Below, piece after piece: positions 9,761-19,537 of a DNA stretch of 47,949 nt; position 1 is the stretch's first letter, and each line of letters starts with the position of its first letter. The notes under the pieces are model-generated. The model saw only the letters and a program-made list of their open reading frames with translations, did not search any database and was not told the origin of the DNA. This DNA comes from an uncultured Eubacterium sp. (GTDB lineage: Bacteria > Bacillota > Clostridia > Lachnospirales > Lachnospiraceae). Position numbers and translations under genes: made by a program. The stretch is from the NCBI GenBank assembly GCA_900551945.1, contig URYE01000012.1:1-47949 (forward strand), written 5' to 3'.

Positions 9761-11623
9761 TTAATCTTCTTTAGGGTGATATGTCGGTGCTACTTTTTTT
9801 AGTAATGTTCTTATATCGTCTGTTTCTGAATATGCAGCTTCTTTTAGGGCTTCTAAATTATCAAAGAAATGTTCTTTATCAAACTCTATTGGTTTTCCTA
9901 TGTGTATTAGCTTATTCTTAGTATCTTGTAAGCCTTCTTCTTTCATTAGAAGTTCTTCATATAGCTTTTCCCCTGGTCTTAAACCAGTGTACTTTATCTC
10001 CATATTTACTCCTAGTGTATATCCAGATAATCGTATAAGATTCTTTGCTAAATCATCTATCTTTACCGGATCCCCCATGTCTAAGATAAATATTTCACCA
10101 CCTTTAGCATAAGCTCCTGCTTGAAGTACTAAAGATACAGCTTCTGGGATTGTCATAAAGTATCTTATTATATCTGGGTGTGTAACAGTTACAGGACCTC
10201 CTGCTTCAATTTGTCTTTTAAAAAGCGGAATAACTGAACCGTTACTTCCCAATACATTTCCAAATCTAACCGCAACAAAATCTGTTTTTGAAATTTCATT
10301 ATATGTCTGTATTATCATTTCACAGATACGTTTAGTAGCTCCCATTACATTCGTTGGATTAACTGCTTTATCTGTTGATATCATAACAAACTTGTCTACA
10401 TTATATTTATCTGCCATTCTAGCAACATTCCATGTTCCAACTACATTATTCTTAACAGCTTCGTTAGGGCTTACTTCCATTAATGGTACATGTTTGTGTG
10501 CTGCTGCATGATATATAATCTGCGGTTTATAAGTTTCAAATACTTCTTCTAAACGTTTTGTATTTCTTATTGAGCCTATAAGTGTTACAACATTTGCATT
10601 AGGATAGTTAATTCGCAGCTCTTGTTGTATATCATAAGCATTATTTTCATATATATCAAATATTATAAGGCACTTAGGCTGATGACTTACAAGCTGTCTA
10701 CAAAGCTCTGAACCAATTGAACCACCACCACCAGTTACCATAATTGTCTTATCTTTTACATAACCCATAATAGAATCTATATCAACTTCAATTGGGTCAC
10801 GTCCTAAAAGGTCTAACACATCAACATTACGGATTGAATTAACATTTACCTCACCATCAACCATCTGATAAACGCCAGGGAGAATTTTAAGGTTACAGTC
10901 TGTTTCCTTACAAATATTAAGAATATCTCTCTTTACTTCCACAGACGCAGATGGAATGGCAAATATAATCTCATCAATTCCATAAAGCTTGGCACTTTCT
11001 TTTATCTTATCCCTTGTACCAACAACCTTAACACCTCTTATATACTTACCAACTTTTTTGTGGTCATCATCAATAATACATGATACTCTTGAGTTATACA
11101 TATATCTTGAATTTTGAATTTCTCTAAGAAGTACGTTAGTAGCTTCTCCTGCACCTATTATCATTATATTTACTGGCTCAGTAGTCTGTCTGTAATCCTG
11201 CAAAAATGTCCTTATCATTCGATACATAAACCTACTAGCACTCATCGCTAATATAAGAAATACTAATGATAAAAAGTAACAGCTTCTAGGAAGCATCCAT
11301 CCCATAGCTACTGTAAAGCCAAAATGCACAATCTCTGTTACAACACATGCTTCTACTATTTTATACAACTCTGCAATACTTGCATATTGCCATAGACTGT
11401 GATACATTCTAAAACACCAAAATAGTATAAGTGCTATTATTGTAAATGGTATTACATTATCAAGATACTTGTCTATATACTCTTGTGGAATTGACTCGAT
11501 GTCAATGTCAAATCTCATTATAAGCGATAAAAACACTGAACCATTAATAAGAATTATATCTGTTATTATTAAAGCAATTCTTCTTACTAATAGCTGGATT
11601 TTATCTTTTCTTGTTTCTTCCAT
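9761..11623 (-). CDS. Membrane UDP-sugar 4,6-dehydratase (CapD/PglF/WbpM family)
   Basis: The protein is 620 residues, the full length of the large membrane-bound class. Four N-terminal membrane segments (about 12-35, 55-75, 90-110 and 115-132) precede a CoA-binding-like Rossmann domain. The catalytic short-chain dehydrogenase domain has TGGGGSIG at 297-304 for NAD. In STDKAVNPTNVMGATK (416-431), Met replaces the usual catalytic Tyr, as in PglF and WbpM. These enzymes convert UDP-GlcNAc to the 4-keto-6-deoxy sugar. Its start overlaps the upstream glycosyltransferase gene by 23 bases. It is the last gene of the glycan cluster. Confidence 0.88.
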   Translation of the reverse strand: MEETRKDKIQLLVRRIALIITDIILINGSVFLSLIMRFDIDIESIPQEYIDKYLDNVIPFTIIALILFWCFRMYHSLWQYASIAELYKIVEACVVTEIVHFGFTVAMGWMLPRSCYFLSLVFLILAMSASRFMYRMIRTFLQDYRQTTEPVNIMIIGAGEATNVLLREIQNSRYMYNSRVSCIIDDDHKKVGKYIRGVKVVGTRDKIKESAKLYGIDEIIFAIPSASVEVKRDILNICKETDCNLKILPGVYQMVDGEVNVNSIRNVDVLDLLGRDPIEVDIDSIMGYVKDKTIMVTGGGGSIGSELCRQLVSHQPKCLIIFDIYENNAYDIQQELRINYPNANVVTLIGSIRNTKRLEEVFETYKPQIIYHAAAHKHVPLMEVSPNEAVKNNVVGTWNVARMADKYNVDKFVMISTDKAVNPTNVMGATKRICEMIIQTYNEISKTDFVAVRFGNVLGSNGSVIPLFKRQIEAGGPVTVTHPDIIRYFMTIPEAVSLVLQAGAYAKGGEIFILDMGDPVKIDDLAKNLIRLSGYTLGVNMEIKYTGLRPGEKLYEELLMKEEGLQDTKNKLIHIGKPIEFDKEHFFDNLEALKEAAYSETDDIRTLLKKVAPTYHPKED

Positions 11624-12686
11624 CTTTAATTCCTTTCAACCAGAATGGCATCTTTATTAATCCCATAAGCGTACCAATTCCGTAACTTATATGCAGTAAA
11701 AAAAACAGCACTGGCAATAATATACATGTAATATTTGCCTTATCCTTAGCTTGTATAACCGAAAGCACCGCCATTATAACTGCAAGCAATGTGTATGTTA
11801 TCCACATGAACTTAGTTAATATAACGATAATATTATAGATTGTCAAAAAAATTCCTGCTGTAAATACACCATAAAACCCTGCGCATATTAATGTTGATAT
11901 TATAATTGCAACAACAAAAGCAAATGGCACAAAATGATATAATGAAAGGCATTGTATACACATTCCACTTGTAAGCCCTATCCAATATCCATTAGCATAT
12001 TTTTGCTTTATCATAGACTTTAGGGAGCTTCTTATATGCTGATATGATATAATATTAGGGTCAAAGCATAACTTAAAGCCTGCATTTCTCATTCTGTAAT
12101 GTACTTCGTTATCTTCTGTTCTTGTAAGATTTTCATTGAAGCCACCTATCGTTTCAAATACCTTACGCCTGTAAGCTGCATGAAACATTGACTTTACATA
12201 CGACCTGCCTGGGTTATTTCTATATGGTGCAATACTCGAACCAAACATTGAAGACTCTGCAAGAAGAAGTGTTTCTTTCCACTTAGTAGGCTCATCTATA
12301 ATAGACGGTCTTTGACCACCACTTATATCTTCTCCCGACTCTAATACTGATACGTTCTTACTTACAAAATCAGATGGTATCTGTGCATGTGCATCTACTT
12401 TTAAGATTGCTTCACCTTTATAAGCTTTAAGAGCAACATTCCAACCACAAGGAAGTGTCTTTTTAGGATTTTCAAGAACATGTACACTTCTAAACTGCAT
12501 ATTTTTATTAGACGCATTTTCTTTTGAAAAATCAATCATAATCTGCCTTGTATTATCGGTTGAAGCACTATTTACAAGAAGCACTTCTATATCATTATGA
12601 TTAAAATCTTGATTAACTATATCATCTAATATCGCCATAATTGTCTTTTCTTCATTATAAGCAATAACACATAATGTAATAAACAT
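11601..12686 (-). CDS. Family 2 glycosyltransferase (ExoA-like)
   Basis: The 361-residue protein opens with the GT2 nucleotide-binding strand (LCVIAYNEEKTIMAIL). It has a D-rich metal site (ILKVDAHAQIPSDF) and a TEDNEVHYRMRNAG segment that corresponds to the catalytic ED motif. Several C-terminal membrane segments (from about residue 250) anchor it, as in succinoglycan-type ExoA transferases. It should add a sugar to a lipid-linked glycan at the inner face of the membrane; donor and acceptor are unknown. It lies 30 bp after the phosphoglycosyl transferase gene and overlaps the dehydratase gene. Confidence 0.85.
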   Translation of the reverse strand: MFITLCVIAYNEEKTIMAILDDIVNQDFNHNDIEVLLVNSASTDNTRQIMIDFSKENASNKNMQFRSVHVLENPKKTLPCGWNVALKAYKGEAILKVDAHAQIPSDFVSKNVSVLESGEDISGGQRPSIIDEPTKWKETLLLAESSMFGSSIAPYRNNPGRSYVKSMFHAAYRRKVFETIGGFNENLTRTEDNEVHYRMRNAGFKLCFDPNIISYQHIRSSLKSMIKQKYANGYWIGLTSGMCIQCLSLYHFVPFAFVVAIIISTLICAGFYGVFTAGIFLTIYNIIVILTKFMWITYTLLAVIMAVLSVIQAKDKANITCILLPVLFFLLHISYGIGTLMGLIKMPFWLKGIKDGRNKKR

Positions 12687-12716
12687 AATATTTAATTTCC
12701 TGTCTGTAATCTTTTA

Positions 12717-13406
12717 CTACTTTGATATTACTGATACAAATGTATCCCATAATATGCTCATATCTGACAACAGCCCAAACTTTTTAAGGCTTTCAAGGTT
12801 ATATTTCATCTTAGCCGGAAGCACTTCTTCAATATATACTTTGTCTACGTCAACAGCATCTTTTAAAAGCTTATCTTCATCTTTGTAAGCTATACTTGTT
12901 CTTGATGTAAGACCTGCCGGAAGAAGAAGTGTTGCATACATTTCTTTTGTATAATGGTTCACATATTTTTTTACTTCTGGTCTTGTTCCTACAAGTGTCA
13001 TATCACCTGCAAGTATGTTAAAAAGCTGTGGAAATTCGTCCATTCTTAGTCTTCTTAACAACTTGCCAACTCTAGTTATTCTATTGTCATTATCTACTGT
13101 AACTTGCGAACCTAATTCACTGGCATTAACTACCATTGTTCTAAACTTAAATATATTAAAGGTTCTTCCATACTGTGTAATTCGTTCTTGTCTAAAAAAT
13201 ACTGGTCCTTTTGAGTCTAGCTTAATCATAATTGCAATAACTACCATTGGAAGTGCTAGAACAACAAGCATAATAAATGACACAATAATATCAAGAAATC
13301 TCTTTGCTTTAAACCATGCCCCTTTTTTAGCCAAAATATTATAATATTTCCTTACTTCCTTAGTTCTCATTTCGTCAGGAAGTTCACTCCATTTTTTAAG
13401 TTCCAT
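12717..13406 (-). CDS. Initiating phosphoglycosyl transferase (bacterial sugar transferase, PglC/WcaJ type)
   Basis: The 229-residue protein matches the small monotopic class. One membrane helix (about 38-60) is followed by KFRTM and RMDEFPQLFNILAGDMTLVG, which holds the catalytic Asp-Glu pair and the uridine-binding region, then TRPE. Such enzymes transfer a phospho-sugar from a UDP-sugar to undecaprenyl phosphate, the first step of a lipid-linked glycan. Together with the adjacent aminotransferase and 4,6-dehydratase it probably uses an amino-dideoxy sugar such as a bacillosamine-type donor. That substrate is inferred from the neighbours. Confidence 0.88.
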   Translation of the reverse strand: MELKKWSELPDEMRTKEVRKYYNILAKKGAWFKAKRFLDIIVSFIMLVVLALPMVVIAIMIKLDSKGPVFFRQERITQYGRTFNIFKFRTMVVNASELGSQVTVDNDNRITRVGKLLRRLRMDEFPQLFNILAGDMTLVGTRPEVKKYVNHYTKEMYATLLLPAGLTSRTSIAYKDEDKLLKDAVDVDKVYIEEVLPAKMKYNLESLKKFGLLSDMSILWDTFVSVISK

Positions 13407-13458
13407 ACTTATACCCCATTATTAATTAGATACCCATAAAATGCTTATGAAACACTAA

Positions 13459-14661
13459 TTATCTTAACTTATTAAAGTTATCTATCACATAACCAACTTG
13501 CTCATCCGTTAAACAAGTGTGAAGTGGAAGTGTTATTTCATTGTGATACATTTCAAAAGCATTAGGATAATCATTTATATCAAAACCTAAATTCTTATAT
13601 GCTGTGTGCATAGGAAGTGGCTTGTAATGTACATTAGTTGCAATTCCATTTTCTGCCATAGCTGTTATAATTGCATTTCTTTCGGCTTCACCTTTTCCTA
13701 AAAGTCTTACAAGCATAAGATGACCGCTTGATGAAAAATCATCTCCATAATGCTCTAAAATCTGTATATCATCCGCTTTGATGCCTTGTGTATACATGCC
13801 TATTATCTGCTTTCTTCTTTCAAGAAGTGCAGGATATCTTTTCATTTGAACAAGACCTATTGCTGCCATAATATCTGTCATATTGTACTTATAATATGTG
13901 CCTTTGATATCGTATTCCCATGCGCCAAGCTGTGTCTTTGCAAGCGCATCCTTTGACTGTCCATGAAGTGTTAAAAGCATTATTTGTTTATAAATGTCTT
14001 CGTTGTCAACACCTTGTATATCCTTCCATACAAGTCCGCCACCTTCACCTGTTGTAAAGTTCTTTACAGCATGGAATGAAAAGCTTGTAAAATCAGCACA
14101 TTCGCCGCTATGCTTACCTTGTCGTACCGCACCATAACTGTGTGCGCCATCAGCAAGTATAAGTACATGACCTATTGCTTCTTGTAGCTTGCTTTTTGGC
14201 TTAAATATACTCTTTTTGCTTTCTACAATGCTTCTTATTCTGTCATAGTCAACCATAACACCTGCAATGTCTACCGGAATAACCGCCTTTGTATTTTCAT
14301 TTATCATGCTCTCAAGCATATCATAGTCAATATGGTATGTGCCTTTGCAAACATCTACAAGTCGAAGTGTTGCCCCTACATGGCATACGACACTTGCAGA
14401 AGCTGTGTAAGTGTAGGCTGGTACAATAACCTCGTCACCCTCACCTATTTCAAAGAGTCTTAATGCAGTTTCAAGACAAGCCGTTGCTGAGTTAAGACAA
14501 GCTCCCCTATTGACATTACAAAACTGTGCCATCTGTCTTTCTAATTCTTTTGTCTTAGGACCTGTTGTAAGCCAACCAGAACGCATTACATCTGCTACTG
14601 CTTGTATTTCTTCTTCTGTTATATCTGGTGGTGAAAATGGTATATTTAATTTCTTTGTCAT
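13459..14661 (-). CDS. DegT/DnrJ/EryC1/StrS family PLP sugar aminotransferase
   Basis: The protein is 400 residues from the ATG at 14661, chosen because AAAGGA lies 8 bp upstream; the frame opens 7 codons earlier. The signature SFSFHAVKNFTTGEGGG contains the Lys that binds PLP, and ILADGAHSYGA has the PLP-stacking Asp. Members transfer an amino group to a 4-keto sugar nucleotide. With the PglF-like dehydratase in the same cluster it fits the PglE step (UDP-4-amino-4,6-dideoxy-GlcNAc). No PglD-type acetyltransferase is seen nearby. Confidence 0.87.
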   Translation of the reverse strand: MTKKLNIPFSPPDITEEEIQAVADVMRSGWLTTGPKTKELERQMAQFCNVNRGACLNSATACLETALRLFEIGEGDEVIVPAYTYTASASVVCHVGATLRLVDVCKGTYHIDYDMLESMINENTKAVIPVDIAGVMVDYDRIRSIVESKKSIFKPKSKLQEAIGHVLILADGAHSYGAVRQGKHSGECADFTSFSFHAVKNFTTGEGGGLVWKDIQGVDNEDIYKQIMLLTLHGQSKDALAKTQLGAWEYDIKGTYYKYNMTDIMAAIGLVQMKRYPALLERRKQIIGMYTQGIKADDIQILEHYGDDFSSSGHLMLVRLLGKGEAERNAIITAMAENGIATNVHYKPLPMHTAYKNLGFDINDYPNAFEMYHNEITLPLHTCLTDEQVGYVIDNFNKLR

Positions 14662-14804
14662 AATTAAATCCTTTCGTAACACAAATATTTTATCTATATA
14701 TTTTTTACTATTATACTATAAATACATTTTTAACATATCTGTTAATATCTAAACAAACTACTAATGCAAAAGTCATATTAAATATGCCTTTAATGCCTTA
14801 TTGT

Positions 14805-16262
14805 TTAGTTAGAAGCTGTGGTCTGTTCAGCTCTTGTTTGCTCAGCTCTAGTCTGCTCGGCTCTTGTTTGCTGGGCAGCAGTAGTTGATGTATTTGCCTG
14901 CGTAGTGGCTTGTGAAGCATTTCTTTCAACCATATCTGGGAACGAGTATGTAAGATTTCCCGTCGCATTAGCAATAGATATAGAATAGCTTACTGTTGCA
15001 TATCCACTCTGTGATAAAGTAATTGTTCTATTTCCCGCCTTTTTATCAAAGGAGCATGGAATTTCACCTATATATGCACTATCTACATAAAGTGAAGCAC
15101 CCTTAGGCTCTGTTATACTTACTGTATACCCCTCTGTAAGGTTACTAGCCACTGTTGTAGAAGACGACTTAGTTGTTGAGCTTTCTGTTGAAGCTTTAGT
15201 TGTGGATGATGTTGTTGTAGCTGTTGTTGATACCATATCAATAACCTTTGTCTGATAATCAGAATTAACAACAAAGTCTTCTGTATATGTCGTGTAATGA
15301 TTTGCCATAAGTGTTATACTGTGTGTTCCGTATGATAATTGAATTGGCTGCGAATAATCGACTTCCATTCCATCTATTGTCATTACTGCATTCTCAGGAG
15401 TAACCATAAAATTAACTGCTCCTGTCTTTTCAGCTTCTTCTGTATATTCTGTAAAATCAACTGTAACTTGTTTATCTCTTTCAACAGTTACGGTCTTTGC
15501 ACCAACAATGCCTCCCTTTTGAAGTTCTACACTGTACGTTCCTTCTTGCGCTGTAACCATCATATTGCTAGTAACACTAAGAAGTTGTGACCTTCCAATT
15601 GTTGCATATCCATCTATAAATGTATCAATTCCTGTAAACTTAATATAACCATGACCCTTATCCACTGTTACAGAATAAATAATGGAGTCTTTTCCACGAA
15701 TTGTTACTTCATCCTGCTTTACAACTTGTGCCATAGCTATTCTGTTATTATTAGAAAGCACTGTTGAATATGTTTCATATTTATAATTCTTATTTCCAAC
15801 TGTTACTTTTTTGTCATTCTCATCACACTCAAAATTAGTAAGCCCACTAATCTCCCAAGTGTCATTTGAGCCATATATTTTCTGCGCTTTGCTTGTCTTA
15901 TTGCAAGTAACATCATATATAGCGCCAAGCTTCATACTTGAAGCTGCTAGTATCTGACCATACTTGTCTTGAATATCTGTTGAGCCTGTGTATGACACTT
16001 CATATTCTGAACCTGTGTCTATGTCAACATAGTGCATTGCTTTATCTTCTGTGTTTATATATGTAAGTACTCCTGTAAACTTTACTTCGTTAGTATTAGC
16101 TGGCACTGTTACTTCTTCTACCTTTTTTGTTGGCATTGGAAGTATAGAACTTCCAGATACTATTGTAGCTTCTTTCGTACCACAAGATGTCATTGAAAAC
16201 ACCATTATCAACGAAAGAAATACTACTATTAATTTATGTTTACTAGTATTTTTTAAATTCAT
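14805..16262 (-). CDS. PEGA-domain lipoprotein
   Basis: The 485-residue protein has a lipoprotein signal peptide ending FSMTSC, so Cys27 should be lipidated. It has two PEGA-like beta modules, at about 285-345 (FMVTPENAVMTIDGMEV...) and 380-440 (ITEPKGASLYVDSAYIGEIP...). A Ser/Thr-rich linker separates them, and a Thr-rich tail ends in repeats of RAEQT. PEGA modules occur in surface-exposed proteins, but their role is not defined. AAAGGA precedes the ATG. It is upstream of the glycan genes on the same strand, with 143 bp between, so cotranscription is possible but unproven. Confidence 0.8.
   Translation of the reverse strand: MNLKNTSKHKLIVVFLSLIMVFSMTSCGTKEATIVSGSSILPMPTKKVEEVTVPANTNEVKFTGVLTYINTEDKAMHYVDIDTGSEYEVSYTGSTDIQDKYGQILAASSMKLGAIYDVTCNKTSKAQKIYGSNDTWEISGLTNFECDENDKKVTVGNKNYKYETYSTVLSNNNRIAMAQVVKQDEVTIRGKDSIIYSVTVDKGHGYIKFTGIDTFIDGYATIGRSQLLSVTSNMMVTAQEGTYSVELQKGGIVGAKTVTVERDKQVTVDFTEYTEEAEKTGAVNFMVTPENAVMTIDGMEVDYSQPIQLSYGTHSITLMANHYTTYTEDFVVNSDYQTKVIDMVSTTATTTSSTTKASTESSTTKSSSTTVASNLTEGYTVSITEPKGASLYVDSAYIGEIPCSFDKKAGNRTITLSQSGYATVSYSISIANATGNLTYSFPDMVERNASQATTQANTSTTAAQQTRAEQTRAEQTRAEQTTASN
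14821..14880 (-). repeat. 15-bp tandem repeat encoding RAEQT units
   Basis: Four tandem 15-base units start at 14821, 14836, 14851 and 14866, the last one diverged. They encode repeated Arg-Ala-Glu-Gln-Thr at the C-terminus of the lipoprotein. The unit is a multiple of three, so copy-number change would keep the reading frame. Confidence 0.8.
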
Positions 16263-16496
16263 AAATAAATCCTTTCATCTTAAAAATGAAAAAAATATTA
16301 CAATGTTATCCCAAATTTTAACACATTGGTAACATTTATGCAATGTACTTATATACTTGAGTTGCTATATTTTGCACTTTAAAGAATATATCCCACTTTT
16401 AAAGCCATCAGGCAAACTTAAAAAAATTGACTTGCTACAACTAAAAGCTACTGTATGGTATGCTTTATGTAAAATAATAAATTATACATTTATACA

Positions 16497-16568
16497 ACAA
16501 TAACCTATATCTGTACAACAATAGCGAACATTATTATTCAATAATATCATACAAATATAGGTTATTAT
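16497..16568 (+). repeat. Dispersed palindromic element, diverged short copy
   Basis: Arms at 16499-16515 and 16550-16566 match with one mismatch. They enclose a centre that reads like the other family members (TACAACAATAGCGAACA, then CATACAAAT). The outer arms seen in longer copies are not clear here, so this copy is decayed or truncated. It lies between the 3' end of the CotS-like gene and the promoter region of the lipoprotein gene, in a 332-bp gap with nothing else recognised. Confidence 0.6.
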
Positions 16569-16594
16569 ATAGCGTTAAAATATTTTATATTTTT

Positions 16595-17590
16595 TTAATC
16601 AATCAAGGTTTCTATAAACGCCCTTCTTTTGTCATTTTGTTGCACTACTTTTATAAGTTTTTCATAACTTTTAGGTGGTATCCAAGCTTTATTGGAATTA
16701 AAATAATAATTAATTATCTTCCAGTATTTCTCTGGAAATGCAAACATAGCTGATAACAGCTTTAAATCGTCATCACTAACCGGCTTTACTTTGTTATAAT
16801 CATCTAAAATGCGATATGCAAGCTCAATACTCCAATCACATTTTTCCATTATCTTTCTCATAAATTGATATAGATCACTTATCTGACACTCATTCTTATA
16901 CTTGTCAAAGTTAGTGATTGCACAGTACTCACTACCTATAATTATATTGTGATAATTAAAACCTCCATGACTTAACTCGCAAGTTTCATTTACTTGTTTA
17001 AGTCTTTGTTCTAATACTGGCTCGTTGAAAAGCTCTATTGCTTTTTGCGCTTCTTGATAAAATTTTTCAATATTGTGGTATGCAAGCTGTTCAAAATCTG
17101 ACTTGTTCTTTTTATTTCTTAGATAATTAGAAGCCATTTTTAGCTCTTTCTTATGCCGTATGCAGACTTCTTTTATATTTGTAATCTTATTAATAAAGCT
17201 TATGCTATCTTTATTATTTTTTGAAACCTTTTGCAATGCAATATGAAGCTTTGCAAGCTCTATTACAGAAATTCTTATATCTTGAAGGTCTTTTACATTA
17301 CACTCTTTTCCATCATACCAATTTTTTACTATATACCGATGTCCCTCACTATCATCTGAAAATATGTCCCCCTCAATATTTTTTATATATGTATCAGTAT
17401 TAACTATTCCCTCCTCTAAAAGAGCTTGTGTTATTGCGTCTTCTCTTTTGTAGTACTTATCTGATTTGCGACATTCTAAAAATAACTTAATCCCTTCATT
17501 TGTAGCAATTAACATACCGCCCCGCCCACGACTTATGCGATATATATTAAACTCGTACTGTTTTAAAACCTCTAATGATTTATCATTCAT
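16595..17590 (-). CDS. CotS family spore coat protein / kinase-like
   Basis: The protein is 331 residues. The ATG at 17590 is preferred because GGAGGT lies between it and the ATG at 17602. It has the aminoglycoside-phosphotransferase/CotS fold: an N-terminal lobe (YRISRGRGGMLIATNEGIKLFL), a hinge, and a catalytic-loop-like LSHGGFNYHNIII, where kinases have HGDxxxxN. An ITNFDKYK segment takes the place of the metal-binding DFD. CotS/YsxE/CotI-like proteins are assembled in the spore coat or phosphorylate coat proteins. Replacement of D by G in the HGD position makes activity uncertain. Confidence 0.75.
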   Translation of the reverse strand: MNDKSLEVLKQYEFNIYRISRGRGGMLIATNEGIKLFLECRKSDKYYKREDAITQALLEEGIVNTDTYIKNIEGDIFSDDSEGHRYIVKNWYDGKECNVKDLQDIRISVIELAKLHIALQKVSKNNKDSISFINKITNIKEVCIRHKKELKMASNYLRNKKNKSDFEQLAYHNIEKFYQEAQKAIELFNEPVLEQRLKQVNETCELSHGGFNYHNIIIGSEYCAITNFDKYKNECQISDLYQFMRKIMEKCDWSIELAYRILDDYNKVKPVSDDDLKLLSAMFAFPEKYWKIINYYFNSNKAWIPPKSYEKLIKVVQQNDKRRAFIETLID

Positions 17591-17644
17591 ACTAACCTCC
17601 ATTTTACAAACGCACTCCGTTGCAAAGAGGTAGCTATAAGATAA

Positions 17645-17684
17645 CCCCCTCTTACATATCTGTCTTATAATATGTAAAAGGGGG
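17645..17684 (-). terminator. Hairpin between CotS-like and metallophosphoesterase genes
   Basis: CCCCCTCTTACATA pairs with TATGTAAAAGGGGG (one G-U type mismatch). It lies 20 bases beyond the metallophosphoesterase stop codon on the minus strand. The T run after it is weak, so termination may be partial. Confidence 0.6.
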
Positions 17685-17703
17685 TGTAAAAATTACTGAT
17701 TAT

Positions 17704-19470
17704 TTAATTTTTAACTTGATTGATAGCAAAGCCATTATTTACCTGCCATACTCCATTGTTATCTTTAACTTTTCCTGTGTATCTAAAATTTACTCGTCCA
17801 TTAGTCATATACCATGAGCCATATTCATTTTGAACTATTCCTGTATAACTAAGGTCTAGTGCGCCATTTGCCATATACCACCAGCCATACTCATTTAGAG
17901 CCATTCCTGTATAATTAAAGTCTAGTGCGCCATTTGTTATATACCACCAGCCGTATTCATTTTCTGCCATTCCTGTATAATCAAAGTCTACTGCGCCGTT
18001 TCTCATATACCACCAATTATACTTATTTAACGCCATTCCTGTATAGCTAAGGTCTAGCGCACCATTTGTTATATACCACCAACCGTACTCATTTTCTGCC
18101 ATTCCTGTATAATCAAAGTCTACTACACCATTTGTCATATACCACCAGCCGTACTCATTAAGAGCCATTCCCGTATAACTAAAGTCTATAACACCATCTG
18201 TTACATACCACCAGCCATACTCATTTAGAGCCATTCCTGTATAAGTGCTGTCTAAAATACCATTAACATAATATCGCCATATTCCATCACTATCTAACTT
18301 CAAGCCATTTGTACTAATTGTATTAGTTGGTTTAATATCATTACTATAACTATTAGAGGTGTTTTGTATATCTGTTAATTTTATAGAAGTGATATCATAG
18401 TCAACTCCATCATAATTAAGTGTAAGCATTGTTGCGCCACGCTGTTCTGTCTTATATTCAATATCTACATAGGCGGAATAGTCAATTGACTTACTGTAGG
18501 CGTATATTACACCACAGTACTTTATCATATAATCATTCAAATGGTCATGGCCACAAAATATTGCTTGTGTACTTTTAAGATTAGACATTGATGTTCCTAA
18601 CTTTCCCCTAAAGGAAGAACAACACACATTTTCTCTTTTAGTTCCAAGAATGTATTCTGCTCTTGTATCTCCTGCCTGAAAACCATTCCATGCGTCATTG
18701 TATTCCATTAACGGAATATGTGTATACACAAACGACTGTACATCTTCACCAAACAGCTTTTTATCGTTATTAATTACATTTTCATACCAAGCTACTTGAT
18801 TGTCGTGAACATAATCGTAATCATTGTCGCTAACATAGTCGTGGGAGTCTAAGCTTATTAATATACGATTAAGTGTATCATCACTATTATACAACCTAAA
18901 TTCGCCATTTGTATAACCATCAACATTGTAGTTAATATCATACTTAATTAAAGTGTTTGAGGTATCAAGCATTGCATGAACTTGTTCATCAGAATACCTA
19001 TCAAAAAAGTCGTGGTCATGATTGCCAAATGTCCAAATCCACGGAACACCTAACTTATCCATAAAAGCCACACACATCTTAAATGTTTCATAATCTTGTG
19101 CAGGGTCAGTATATGGCATAGCAAATACATAATCACCTGTCATTTCTATAAGGTCAGGTCTTTCCTGCTCAACGATTGTGTATACTGCGTCCATAGCTTT
19201 TTTGTTGCGCTCTGTATACACATCCCCTACCGAAAGGTGTACGTCAGTAAGCTGTAACACTTTAAAATCGCCATCATCTGTCTTTTTTATAGACCATGAT
19301 CCGTCATCATTTTTAGTTGTAATTATATTGTCATTAGATAATGATGAATACTTAGACATATAATCCTGCATATTCACATCTTCAGCTTTTGTAAGTTTAA
19401 TATTTACACTTACAGATAATAAGATTATGCTTAGAAAAAATATTATCTGTCGTACTTTAATCCCACTCAC
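17704..19470 (-). CDS. Secreted metallophosphoesterase with eight cell-wall-binding-like repeats
   Basis: The 588-residue protein has a GTG start and an N-terminal signal segment (about 7-29). The calcineurin-like phosphoesterase domain shows all five metal motifs in order: LTDVHLS, MTGDYV, GNHDHDF, YTHIPL and CGHDHLND. Eight 22-residue repeats (398-573) follow, each WWYxxNGxxDxxYTGMAxNEYG-like. They resemble choline/glucan-binding repeats and should hold the enzyme on the cell surface. The family hydrolyses phosphomonoesters or diesters; the substrate here is unknown. The gene is flanked by a hairpin downstream and a dispersed palindrome upstream. Confidence 0.87.
   Translation of the reverse strand: MSGIKVRQIIFFLSIILLSVSVNIKLTKAEDVNMQDYMSKYSSLSNDNIITTKNDDGSWSIKKTDDGDFKVLQLTDVHLSVGDVYTERNKKAMDAVYTIVEQERPDLIEMTGDYVFAMPYTDPAQDYETFKMCVAFMDKLGVPWIWTFGNHDHDFFDRYSDEQVHAMLDTSNTLIKYDINYNVDGYTNGEFRLYNSDDTLNRILISLDSHDYVSDNDYDYVHDNQVAWYENVINNDKKLFGEDVQSFVYTHIPLMEYNDAWNGFQAGDTRAEYILGTKRENVCCSSFRGKLGTSMSNLKSTQAIFCGHDHLNDYMIKYCGVIYAYSKSIDYSAYVDIEYKTEQRGATMLTLNYDGVDYDITSIKLTDIQNTSNSYSNDIKPTNTISTNGLKLDSDGIWRYYVNGILDSTYTGMALNEYGWWYVTDGVIDFSYTGMALNEYGWWYMTNGVVDFDYTGMAENEYGWWYITNGALDLSYTGMALNKYNWWYMRNGAVDFDYTGMAENEYGWWYITNGALDFNYTGMALNEYGWWYMANGALDLSYTGIVQNEYGSWYMTNGRVNFRYTGKVKDNNGVWQVNNGFAINQVKN
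17752..18279 (-). repeat. Tandem 66-bp repeats coding for the cell-wall-binding units
   Basis: Eight in-frame units of 66 bases encode the 22-residue repeats of the metallophosphoesterase. Inner units are nearly identical to each other at the DNA level, while the outermost units are diverged. This suggests recent expansion or homogenisation within the array. Confidence 0.85.
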
Positions 19471-19537
19471 ACCAATTTCCTTCTTTCCATTTTTCCATTA
19501 TTATTACATTTTCATATTTTACAGTACAATGAATGTA

